Positions 1-29,850 of a stretch of 64,000 nt of DNA are shown piece after piece. Within the stretch, counting starts at the first letter, position 1. The number at the start of each line of letters is the position of its first letter. The position numbers and the translations under genes were made by a program. The notes beneath the pieces were generated by a model. It was not told the origin of the DNA and did not search any database. It saw nothing but the letters and a program-made list of their open reading frames with translations. The DNA comes from Ailurus styani (taxonomy: Eukaryota; Chordata; Mammalia; Carnivora; Ailuridae). Location of the stretch: assembly GCA_002007465.1 (NCBI GenBank), contig LNAC01000275.1, positions 1,055,321-1,119,320 of the forward strand, given 5' to 3'.

Positions 1-99
1 AAAATCATGGAAAACAGGAATCAGAACAGGGATCTATAGCAGAGTTTAATATTAATAATAATTATGAAAAAATGATGAAAAAACATTAATAATTACTAT

Positions 100-290
100 A
101 GCTAATATTTACTGGTAGCTCACTATGTGCCAAGCTCTCTGCTGTTTTACTTGCATTTGCTCATTTAAATTTCGTCTCTTCTTTCCTCCAAGTTAATGGT
201 ATAGTTGCCCTCATTTTAGAGGTGAAGAAACAGTGTTATGTGACATGCCCAAGGTCACGTAGTCACAGGAGCTGGGCACATTCCTTTTTG
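100..290 (-). repeat. MIR SINE fragment
   Basis: It contains the recognisable MIR reverse complement: 'ctcactatgtgccaagc', a 'cattttagaggtgaagaaac' block and 'gcccaaggtcacgtagtcac'. Diverged, ancient mammalian repeat. Confidence 0.75.
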
Positions 291-1420
291 CCAGACTGAT
301 GATGAACCCGAGTTTTACCTCTCCCATTTTTAAAATTTCTATAAGAACAGAGATATATTCTTCTCTGAAGTGGCAAAGGCCATATATTTTATCTTTCACT
401 TAGTAGGATACAAATTTCTTGCCTTGCAGAAATAGTCAAAAGTATAATACTGCTTTGTGACTCAGTTCCCGGGACATCACATATAAGGTTCCACTGGTCT
501 GGCTGTATGACTCATTCTTGGATATGAATTACCCCATCAAAAGCAGTTCCCAACTTTGGGCAAGACTGCAGAAGAATGTGATTTCGGTTTATATAATCTT
601 TGATTCCAGTTTACATTTTCACATCCTGTCCAACTTCATTAAGATGTCATGGATCACAAAACTCACTGCAATAAAATGTGTGGAAAAGAAATAGCCTTAC
701 TTCAAACAAGATGAGATCCTTTTAAGTGTAAATATTCTAAACTAAGTCAAAATACATTTTTAATGCCCAGTGACTTTTTACAATTATCCAATCAACCAGT
801 TCCTCAATAATTCAAATAGTCGAGTGTCCATTTATATTTTTGAAATCAATGAAACGGATCCTCGTATATTTTAAATTTAAATTTTAACTCAAATACCCTG
901 AAAAAAAACCCTGCAATTAGTCACGACAATTAGCTCAGATTTAATGATAAATCCTTTGTTCAATTTGACCTTTTCGAAACAGTTAGCTATCAGAAGAAAA
1001 TACACAAAAACAAACTCTCAGGTAACATCCATTGAGGAAAAACCTGAAAATCCTTAATTGTTAAAAATCTCAAAGAAATTCATCACTGCAGTTTCTTTGA
1101 AGATTTTCCAATTCAAAGTATATTTTACACCTCTCTGTAAATGTTCCTTATTACAGAGATCTCACATAACACCTCAGAGTTAGCTTTAAAGTAAATAAAA
1201 TTGGTGATGAGATCAAAAGATGAGAGACAAGAAGGTTTTGAGGGGAAAAGACAGTGACCCCGCTGACTAACATCTACTACATACAAAGTTCTGGAAATGG
1301 CTGCTTCATATACCATAGACAAGAGTACTGAGTATACTACAAAAACAAAATGATTTCACAGCTTGAATTTTTCCCCCCAAATTTAAATACAACTGCACGG
1401 GTCAATCAAATGTTTCATTT

Positions 1421-1627
1421 TGTTATTTATTTATTTATTTGTTTGTTTGTTTATTTATTTATTGTGAGAGACGGTGTAGGCACAGGGGGCAGGGTGTGGG
1501 GGAGGCGCAGGGGGAGAGGAAGAAGCAGGCTCCCCACTGATCAGGGAACTCACACTGAACCGATTCAGGGATCAGGACCCAAGCGGAAGGCAGATGCTCA
1601 ACTAACTGAACCACCCAGGCACCCCCC
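1421..1627 (-). mobile_element. Can-SINE in FN1 intron 13, sense to FN1
   Basis: The head ends at 1627 (reverse complement of GGGTGCCTGGGTGG) and the A-rich tail on the minus strand contains repeated AATAAA. It is flanked by similar 'catttTgtt'-type sequence. It lies about 620 nt downstream of the read-through stop and could supply a polyadenylation signal. Confidence 0.9.
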
Positions 1628-2244
1628 CATTTGTTTTTAATTGTTAGAATTTAATAGCTATGACCAAAAGTGGGTACTTTTCTCCTGTGTTTAAAATAGT
1701 GTTTTTCAAGTTACAAGTCATGAATTTTAGAGGTATAGCAGGCAGGTATGAAGGATAAGAAAGACTAAAGCTTACTAGACCAATATCCTCTGTATGATTT
1801 CTTTAATTTCTCGATGGTTCTTATTAGAAAATCACAAGGATCACTTTTAAAACAAACCGTCATTCCTCACGCACTCTTCCCTTGCACCATCTTTTCCCTT
1901 CTATCTAAATAACTCCAGAGGATCAAAAGTAATGTTTTAAGAAGCGCTCCCTTGTGAAAATGAATCCGAAGAGTTAAATATTAATTTTCAAATCATGGAA
2001 ATGATGCCAATCATTGTTTTCCTCTGATAGAGTTGCAAGACATATGAAACTTTCAGATTCTCTTCCCATATTGGGGAAGAATTGTTTCAGGCATTATCAT
2101 TTCTAAGTCCTTGTTAAGAAGATCTTTCTAAATAACAAATCTTTCCAAATCCTTCTAAAAACCAAAAAAGCTAAATCTGTATGTCAAGCCACGGATAGTC
2201 AGACCCGTCGGCTCAAAAACTGGAAAAAAAATGTTTAGAACATG

Positions 2245-2292
2245 TTAATTCCGGTAGCCTCGGTGTGTGCAGTTTCTGAGTGGGATACTCAC
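2245..2292 (-). other. FN1: In-frame read-through tail after FN1 exon III-1a (MSF-like isoform end)
   Basis: Directly after the exon 13 donor the intron continues the FN1 frame as [15 protein letters not shown] and then stops with TAA at 2247-2245. In human, retention of this same intron start gives migration stimulating factor, a 70-kDa truncated fibronectin with a short unique tail that also begins VSIP (recalled from the literature). Here the predicted product would be 647 + 15 = 662 residues. The sequence shows only the open frame; expression is inference. Confidence 0.6.
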
Positions 2293-22882
<20,590 letters not shown>

Positions 22883-23126
22883 CTTGAGACGGTGCGGGGA
22901 GAGAGCCCTCACCAGGAGGCAAGTTGCCACTAAGTTTGGCTCCCTTTGCAACCTGCGGAGGGACTCGACGTGGCGTCCCCAAGAAAGTAGGGGCAGGGGG
23001 CGGGGAAGGGGACGGCTGGAGGGACAGAGGGGAAGGAGAGGACGAGAGAAGTTGTGGCTGCCGGTCCCCTCTCCGCGCTCGCGCCTGGGGCTCCCTCTCC
23101 TCCCCCTGCAGAGCGCAGCCGGCACG
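22883..23126 (-). other. FN1: FN1 5' untranslated region
   Basis: The right boundary is set about 25-30 bases downstream (minus sense) of the TATA box, so the start site is approximate. The roughly 244-nt length fits the long FN1 leader known in other mammals. It is very GC-rich, contains no AUG on the minus strand, and includes a consensus GC box (GGGGGCGGGG on +, 22996-23005). The frame of the signal peptide stays open through the whole leader. Confidence 0.7.
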
Positions 23127-23151
23127 GGCGGCCGAGCCCCGAGCGGCCGGG

Positions 23152-23158
23152 TTTATAT
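23152..23158 (-). promoter_or_regulatory. FN1: FN1 TATA box
   Basis: Minus strand reads CCATATAAAC, a good TATA element about 270 bases upstream of the FN1 start codon. Its distance to the ATG matches the mammalian FN1 promoter, which is TATA-driven. It lies inside a CpG island. Confidence 0.9.
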
Positions 23159-23171
23159 GGGACGGTCCCCT

Positions 23172-23181
23172 CCCGCCCCCC
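23172..23181 (-). promoter_or_regulatory. FN1: GC box (Sp1-type) just upstream of the FN1 TATA box
   Basis: Minus strand reads GGGGGGCGGG, a consensus Sp1 site 14 bases upstream of the TATA box. Sp1 and competing G-string binders are known regulators of the rodent FN1 promoter; use here is inferred. Confidence 0.7.
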
Positions 23182-23258
23182 GCGAGGCCCTGGGCGCCGG
23201 CGAGGAGGGCCGGCCCGGCTCCCCCCACCCTCGGGCCGCCGCCGCCGACCGCGCGCGG

Positions 23259-23263
23259 ATTGG
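23259..23263 (-). promoter_or_regulatory. FN1: FN1 CCAAT box
   Basis: Minus strand reads GGGCCAATCC. It lies 13 bases downstream (transcript sense) of the CRE. The adjacent CRE-CCAAT pair is a hallmark of the FN1 promoter, where ATF/CREB factors and CCAAT-binding proteins cooperate. Confidence 0.88.
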
Positions 23264-23276
23264 CCCGGGCTCCCGG

Positions 23277-23284
23277 TGACGTCA
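23277..23284. promoter_or_regulatory. FN1: FN1 cAMP response element
   Basis: This is a perfect palindromic CRE, TGACGTCA, about 125 bases upstream of the TATA box. It corresponds to the well-characterised CRE of the human and rat FN1 promoters, bound by CREB/ATF family factors and mediating cAMP and serum responses. Confidence 0.92.
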
Positions 23285-23420
23285 GGGGGGCTGTGGGTCC
23301 GCCGCGAACAAAAGAGATGCTGATCGCCCGCCAGGACTGGGGCTGGAGAACTTTTTTTCGGTTTCCTTTGCGGTCGTCAAACTTTCTTGGGGCTGAGGGG
23401 GAGGGATGGGAAGCGGCTGG

Positions 23421-23633
23421 NNNNNNNNNNNNNNNNNNNNNNNNNNNNNNNNNNNNNNNNNNNNNNNNNNNNNNNNNNNNNNNNNNNNNNNNNNNNNNNN
23501 NNNNNNNNNNNNNNNNNNNNNNNNNNNNNNNNNNNNNNNNNNNNNNNNNNNNNNNNNNNNNNNNNNNNNNNNNNNNNNNNNNNNNNNNNNNNNNNNNNNN
23601 NNNNNNNNNNNNNNNNNNNNNNNNNNNNNNNNN
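23421..23633. other. Assembly gap (213 N) in the FN1 upstream promoter
   Basis: This is a run of N bordered on the right by 14 consecutive C (23634-23647) and on the left by G-rich sequence. It is probably a sequencing dropout at a G/C homopolymer. The true length is unknown. Confidence 0.98.
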
Positions 23634-25026
23634 CCCCCCCCCCCCCCGCCCCGGCTTTCCTTTCCTTTCCTTTTTTACTGGGGGGTAGGGGAGTTGAGGA
23701 ATTGCGTCACCTCTGGAAAAAAAAAGTCTGCTCACTGGAGTGTATTTGGGGGGGGGGAGGAAAAACCATAAAGTAGCCACCACCTTGCAGCTGGAGGAAT
23801 GTAGACTTCGCAGTCCCAGGGCGGGGCTGGCTTTCCTCCCGTTCCCTTTCTTTGGTCTAATGTGCACTGACTTGACTCACTTTCTTCGCCTTCACAGCTT
23901 CCCGTTCGAGACCTCTCCCCTTCTGAACACTGTACCTCCCCGGGTCCGAGGAAGGGCTAGTTGGGGAACAGGGAGGAAAGCATTTTTTTTTTTTCATGAG
24001 CTTCTACTAAGTATCTTTAATGAGCTTCTACTAAGTTCTGCGGGGTGCTTGCAGGATCTGGGGGAAATTCAGAGAACGGGTGTTCTTTTTGGAAGGACAA
24101 AGCAGCAGTTTGCTTTTTAAAATGTGCAGGAAAGACTTTTCCTGGGGATGGGATGCCTGTTTCCACTCAAAGTGAAATCAGTCGTGGACGATATGAAACC
24201 GGGAAAATTGGACGGGCCACGGAGAGAGAAAGGTCTTCGTGTCGTTGCCCACGTTCACCATGCCCTCTAAACACAAAGCAGAGAGCTTGTTGACTCACTA
24301 AAAGCTAAGAAAAGACCAGTTACAGCCCTCCTTCCCAGAATCCCTGCCTTGCTTTTATTTGGCATTTTCGTTTGGTAGACATCAGTTTCATCACAATGCC
24401 CTTCCCCCAGCCCCTGCTGCCAATTTTTTTTTAATACTTCAATTGTTATGTATTCCAAGAATGTGGTAAGTTCCCATTTAAGGTTTCTCCCTCTTTCCCT
24501 CTAAATGCAGGGGTTTGAAAGGGAATCTGAGCAGACTCAGAACATTTAGCAACTCATCACATGAGTCTTGTTTTCAGAGGAACACAAGTCACACTTGCTT
24601 TGAAGGATCTTCAAAAGGAGGACTCCACAATTTTCTTCAGCGACTCCCACGGAGACCCCAACTCAAAGCTCTGCCTTCCAGTTATGTTAGTGCTTACAGA
24701 CCTCTTGTTTGCTTTGAGAACCTATGAAGGCTACTGGCAAAATGTTTATTTCTGCAAGTACTTGTTTTCTCCAAAAGTTCCACCTCCAGTAACTGCCGCA
24801 GGGTAAAGAACTCTATGGTCTATAAAATGCCCAACACATCAAAGACACAAAACTAACATTTGTTTTTATTAATGCACGGATTAAAAAAAAACCCACAGCA
24901 AATATCAGTTTCTTACAAGTAGCATAAAATAACTTCATGAGTAATCTTTGAGACCAACATTTCAAGTTGACAGAGTGCCATGAATTTCCCCAAATTTAGA
25001 GTCCCGTCTGGGTTAGAGGGGTTTTT

Positions 25027-25053
25027 AAAAAAAAAAAAAATTTTTTTTTTTTT
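25027..25053. repeat. A14/T13 palindrome
   Basis: Fourteen A are followed directly by thirteen T, a perfect hairpin-capable homopolymer inverted repeat. Confidence 0.95.
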
Positions 25054-25929
25054 AAATTTCTCATCATCATTCGACAAAGCAGTTTTCTCTTTCAAATGTA
25101 AAAGGACCCCTTGTAAAATTCCTAGTAAATTTCTGGGAAGCCAGAGGGAAGGATACCTGGAAATCAGGATGTAAGCAAGATAAACCTGAAGCTAAAGCCT
25201 TCTTAAAATACATAGATTCTAGGGGAAGGAAATAAGTGGTTAGAAAAATATTTTGTCAACAAAAAGCATGATAGTTTGATATATTTACTGTACTCAAAAT
25301 ACATTAGAATAATATACATATGAGAGCTTGGAGGAAAAAGACCACCTTACATTTCAGAAGAAACTTTTATATTTTCAATCCTGTTGAAAAATAATTTAAG
25401 GAAATAGCATTTCTCTTATAATTATAAGCAAGAATATAAAAACATTTGATGAATTTTATAGGACTGTATGGAAGTTTACCCTTTTCCTTGAAACTTTTTG
25501 TTGTTATATTTCTTAAACTTTGCAGACAGACATTTCCTTAGTTAACAAGGCTTACTTTGGTATTCTTTCATTATCAAGATCCCTTATAACTATACAAGTC
25601 TATTATCTCTAACTGGAGAGATAATTAAATATTGAAGACCTCACTGACTCTGTTCGAATTCAACTGATACGCCTGGGGTCCAAGATTCCCTTGCATTTCT
25701 TAAGAATGCTGAAGACTATTTTGACAGGGTGGGCTCTTCAGTAAGTAGTGTCCTTCTATTTGTGGGATATATCCTTGAATCAGTTTCTTTTTCTCCTCCC
25801 TGTTTGGAGAGGAAAGTATGACAAAAGAGACAGAAAGTAAATTCATAGGTGTCTGGGGCTTGACCTGGGCCCAGGAATTAACGATAAGTGGGCACAAGAA
25901 ATCTTACTGGGGTGATGAAAAGAAATGTT

Positions 25930-26066
25930 CTAAAACTAGATTATGATGGGTCTGCACAACTTGTAAAGTTACTAAAAATCTTTTTAGTGGGGTTGTACAC
26001 TTCAAATGGGTGAAATTTTATGGTATGTAAATTAAACCTCGACAAAGTTGTATTTTTAAAAATTGA
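25930..26066 (+). mobile_element. Old L1 3' end fragment
   Basis: The text 'ttgtacacttcaaatgggtg', 'attttatggtatgtaaatta' and then an A-rich end is the familiar mammalian L1 3' UTR terminus. A Can-SINE is inserted just beyond its tail. Confidence 0.65.
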
Positions 26067-26085
26067 TTAAAAAGTAGTATTTCTT

Positions 26086-26290
26086 GGGGCGCCTGGGTGG
26101 CTCATTGGGTTGAGCCTCTGCCTTCGGCTCCTGTCATGATCTCAGGGTCCTGAGATAGAGCCCCGCATCGGCTCTCTGCTCAGCAGGGAGCCTGCTTCCC
26201 CCTCTCCATCTCCCTGCCCCTCTGCCTGCCCCGCTGCCTACTTGTGATCTCTCTCTGTCAAATAAATAAATAAAATCTTTTTTTTAAAAA
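26086..26290 (+). mobile_element. Can-SINE with 15-bp target duplication
   Basis: It starts ggggcgcctgggtggctcat. The perfect duplication aaagtagtatttctt is at 26071-26085 and 26291-26305, marking a relatively recent insertion. Confidence 0.97.
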
Positions 26291-26305
26291 AAAGTAGTAT
26301 TTCTT

Positions 26306-27725
26306 TATTCTTTTTATTGGTACCTCTTCTGATTTTGTTTCAAGGGCACACTCCCAAGAGGCTGCAGCACACACAAAGCAGCCTCATTTCTTCATTTTTT
26401 TGAGAGGAAGTTTACCTTTAATAAGTAGTGCATTCTTTCCTCTACACCTGAAACTCCTTATGAAACCGAGTATTTGTGTGATGACATGTATGTTTTTGAG
26501 ACAGAACAAATCCTCGCTTAGAACTGTGCCTTGTTTCTCCATGGAAATGCTATGGAGATAGGATTTCTCTAGAATTTAGAACTTAAGATTTCAGTAACGA
26601 AAAGGCACACGTGTATTTGCGTGTGGGAGGGAGTGGAGTTGTTATTTGGATGTTTTGTTATTAGAGGAGGTTATTGAGGATGGCGAGCAATTATGGAAAT
26701 CTGAGCTGAACTGACTTCATTAGTTGAAGATTATGGTGAAGCACAAAAAGAATTTCTCAGATCCAGTCATTTAAAGAGGATTGAAATTAAAACAATTTAA
26801 GGGATAAATTTTAAAAGGCAAATTTTCTCTAGTGCAAATGAGTTTCCTTTAAGAATAATACACTCATCGCAGACAATATTCTTCCTTGTAGAAACCCTTG
26901 CCTATTGAAAAAAAAAAATCTTACCCCTGATAAGAAATAACTCCTTGACCCAAAGTTTACTTAAAAGGAAGGTAGGCTGTTTTTTTTTCTGAAAACCTTT
27001 GGCTTTTATCCTGTTCTTAATCTCTTTGGGTCTGGTTAGAAGGGAGGCCATTGACTAGTGACCTTTGGAATTTTCTGCCTTCAGAGCCTGTGGTGTCTTT
27101 TTCTACCTCACGGCTTTCTGTAGGAAGACTGGATGGAGATAAATTGCAGCAGTTTTTTTTTCTTATCTTGATTGTATTTTTTCAGCAAGAAATCCTTCCC
27201 ATCTTCTTCCCTTGAAAACGGTCAAGCTTGCAAAACTGCTACTCATTAAACACAGGTGTGAGAAGGAAAAATAAACTGCCCCACGGGCAGCCCTCATGGG
27301 TAGAATGTCTGAGTAGTTTGTCTGCAATTGACAGGACACCTACAACCAGGGAAAAATACATGATAAGGGCTTTAATTTATACCTTGAAAGCTAGCCAGTT
27401 CCACTTAATAAGCATTTTGTTTATATTTTAAGTTACTTTATTATTTAATCAGCACTCTTAAAAGCCTTCATCTATGCCCTTTGTTTTTTAACAGGAGGAC
27501 CCTTTTCTTATTACAGTAACTCCCCAAAGGCTTTGCAAAGTTGTCTAATTCATCCAGTGAAATGGAACTAACCACTGTGCAACTGGAACACTTCACCGAA
27601 ACGAGGATAGAGAGCATTTCAGCTTCCCAAGATAGGTAACAGTTTCTGGGAAAATTTTTATTTTTGTAGGTTGCTCCTTTTTCCAGTTTTATTTTATTTT
27701 ATGTTGGTGGCTTTAAAGGTTGTGG
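26306..27725. other. Intergenic, nothing recognised
   Basis: About 1.4 kb of AT-rich unique sequence. No gene, RNA or repeat was identified. Confidence 0.6.
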
Positions 27726-27740
27726 GTTTTTTGGGTTTTT

Positions 27741-27918
27741 TAAAAAAGATTTTATTTATTTATTTGAGAGGAGCACAAGCAAGAGCACAAGCGCAGGGTG
27801 AGGAAGAAGCAGACTCCCTGCTGAGCAGGCAGCCTGATGTGGGGCTGGATCCCAGGACCCTGAGATCATGACCTGAGCCTAAGGCAGTTCTTAAACCACT
27901 GAGCCACCCAGGCGCCCC
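27741..27918 (-). mobile_element. Can-SINE
   Basis: The tail 'aaaaaagattttatttattt' is at the left and the head 'gagccacccaggcgcccc' at the right. 'taaaggtt'-like flanks suggest the target duplication. Confidence 0.95.
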
Positions 27919-28351
27919 TAAAGGTTTGTTTTGAAAAGCTGAAAATTTTTTTTTACAAACTTAAAATATTTTTTAAAAACTTAAAGGATTTTCACAATTT
28001 AAATTATTTTCTATCCTTATACATTCATATACTTTCAGTATCTCATATGCAGCTAATCATGAAGGTATGTCAGTTGCTTAAAAAGAGCTGTACACATTGT
28101 CTCTGAAATAAACTTTCAAGCCAACAACAGAACACTATGATATAGGTAGTCAATAGATGTTCTTTCTATTGACTATTTTTCATTGCTTAATTAGTTATAA
28201 TACATTAAAGAGATGCAACTGAATTATAAAACTGAAAGTATAAATATATTTCTAAATCTGTGCCGAGCCATTTTCTAGATAAATTTAAGATACTCTCTCA
28301 TTAACCATAAAAATTTTACTGAGGTGCAATAGATATTTAAAATCATTACTA

Positions 28352-28699
28352 CATTCGGGTGCCTGGCTGCTCAGTCAAAAGAGTGTGTGATTCTTGATCT
28401 CGGGGTGTGAGCGTGAGACTCATGTTGGCTATAGAGATTACCAAAATAAAGTCTTTTTTTTTTTTAAGATTTTATTTATTTATTTGACACAGAGAGAGAG
28501 ATTACAAGTAGGCAGAGAGGCAGGCAGAGAGAGAGGAGAGAGGAGGAAGCAGGATCCCTGCCGAGCAGAGAGCCCGATGTGGGCCTCGATCCCAGGACCC
28601 TGGGATCACGACCCAAGCCGAAGGCAGAGGCTTTAACCCACTGAGCCACCCAGGCGCCCCAAAATAAAGTCTTAAAAAAGTCTTAAAAAAAGAAAATTC
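28352..28699 (+). mobile_element. Short Can-SINE interrupted by a second Can-SINE
   Basis: The older plus-strand element starts near 28355 (gggtgcctggctgctcagtc), runs through 'ctatagagattacc' and resumes after the inner element as 'aaaataaagtcttaaaaaa'. The outer duplication taaaatcattacta is perfect at 28338-28351 and 28700-28713. Confidence 0.92.
28456..28660 (-). mobile_element. Can-SINE nested in the tail of an older SINE
   Basis: A full-length minus-strand element. Its duplication aaaataaagtctt (28443-28455 and 28661-28673) is itself the A-rich tail of the outer SINE, which proves the order of insertion. Confidence 0.97.
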
Positions 28700-28809
28700 T
28701 AAAATCATTACTATGTCAAACACGGAAAACGAAGGCAAGCTGAAGTGCCCACATCAGGTCATAAAGATTCTGGAACCTGAAGAGAAATACGTTTAATTAG
28801 CTAGATTTC

Positions 28810-28985
28810 GTTAAGCACTCACTATGAGCCAGACCCTATACTAAGTGCTTTTTGTATGCGTTTTTTTGTTTGTTTGTTTGTTTGTTTTTTTACATTTAGC
28901 CATCAACCACCCTCTGAGGTAAATACTGTCCTCCAGTTACTCACTCTTACAGACAAGGGTCTGAGGCTTAGAGTGATGTTTTCTG
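28810..28985 (-). repeat. MIR fragment with GTTT expansion
   Basis: The text 'gcactcactatgagccagac', 'taagtgctttttgtatg' and 'cctctgaggtaaatactg' is MIR in reverse. A (GTTT)n run at 28867-28886 interrupts it. Confidence 0.75.
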
Positions 28986-29280
28986 AATCACCAGTCTTGT
29001 TGAAATTGTGGTATCAATGATCCCCCTCTGGCACAAAGGTATGGGTCAAGCAATTGGCTCAAGAATTTAGTGGATGATTTCTTCAGCATGAGACTCATTT
29101 CTTCAGAAGACGTCACACACAACACTGCTACCTGATAGGTCATGTGTAGCATCCAGGGCCATTCTTTCGTGAACCAATTTCCTTCAAACAGTCTATGTTT
29201 TGATATTCTGAATCGCATGTGGAGGACTGTTGCCTCGGACTCCATGGGACTCCAGGCCTGATGGGACAGAAGCTCTGTCG

Positions 29281-29518
29281 AGGGCGCCTGGGTGGCTCAG
29301 TGGGTTAGAGCCTCTGCCTTCGGCTCAGGTCATGATCTCAGGGTCCTGGGATCGAGCTCCACATCAGCTTTCTGCTCAGCAGGGAGCCTGCTTCCTTCTC
29401 TCTCTCTGCCTGCCTCTCTGCCTTCTTGTGATCTCTCTCTCTCTCTCTCTCTCTCTCTGTCAAATAAATAAATAAAATCTTAAAAAAAAAAAAAAAAAGA
29501 AGAAGAAGCAGCAGCAGC
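29281..29518 (+). mobile_element. Can-SINE with expanded microsatellite tail
   Basis: It starts agggcgcctgggtggctcag. The duplication agctctgtcg is at 29271-29280 and 29519-29528. The body has a (CT)n run, and the A-tail continues into GAA and GCA triplet repeats (29499-29518). Confidence 0.95.
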
Positions 29519-29639
29519 AGCTCTGTCGTGTTTACTGTGTGCCCAGCACAGAAAATAAGGTATCGTGGGGTAAGTACTTGGCACGTATGAATGAAAGGAA
29601 AGAAGGGCAGATGAGAAGTGCTCTCAAATTCACATTTAG

Positions 29640-29850
29640 GGATTATTTATCCAGCCGGTTACATTACTAAGTGCTCTGCCTGTGTTATTTTAGTTTACTG
29701 TCAAAGCAACTGTCAGAAATAGATATAAATAGTCCCATTTTTCTCTCTGAGGCTTTGAGAGTTTGAAGATGGTCCTTAAGCTTGTGCAGTAAGAGAGGGA
29801 CAAGGCTGGAACCTCAGTCAAGGTCTTCCTGACACAAAATCCATGTTCTT
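29640..29850 (-). repeat. MIR fragment
   Basis: The text 'attactaagtgctctgcctg' and, further on, 'gaacctcagtcaaggtctt' follow the MIR reverse-complement layout. Diverged. Confidence 0.55.

Larger units (their letters stand above)
1..2292 (-). other. FN1: FN1 intron 13 (partial)
   Basis: This is intronic sequence downstream of exon III-1a. It holds a MIR near the left edge, a Can-SINE in FN1 sense orientation at 1421-1627, and otherwise AT-rich unique DNA. No further FN1 exon was found. Confidence 0.85.
23961..26085. other. Intergenic DNA immediately upstream of the FN1 CpG island
   Basis: Mostly unique AT-rich sequence with no gene recognised. It includes an A14-T13 palindrome (25027-25053) and, from about 25930, an old L1 3' end. 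Confidence 0.7.

Noticed and set aside
1..2292. FN1 exon 14 (second half of III-1)
   Set aside because: No minus-strand segment reads like KNSVGRWKE with splice sites; it must lie left of the window.
22924..23688. Plus-strand open frames (161-254 codons) over the CpG island, possible divergent gene
   Set aside because: These are Pro/Arg/Gly-rich low-complexity products of GC-rich DNA. There is no domain and the gap supplies part of the length. A divergent non-coding transcript remains possible but cannot be seen from sequence.
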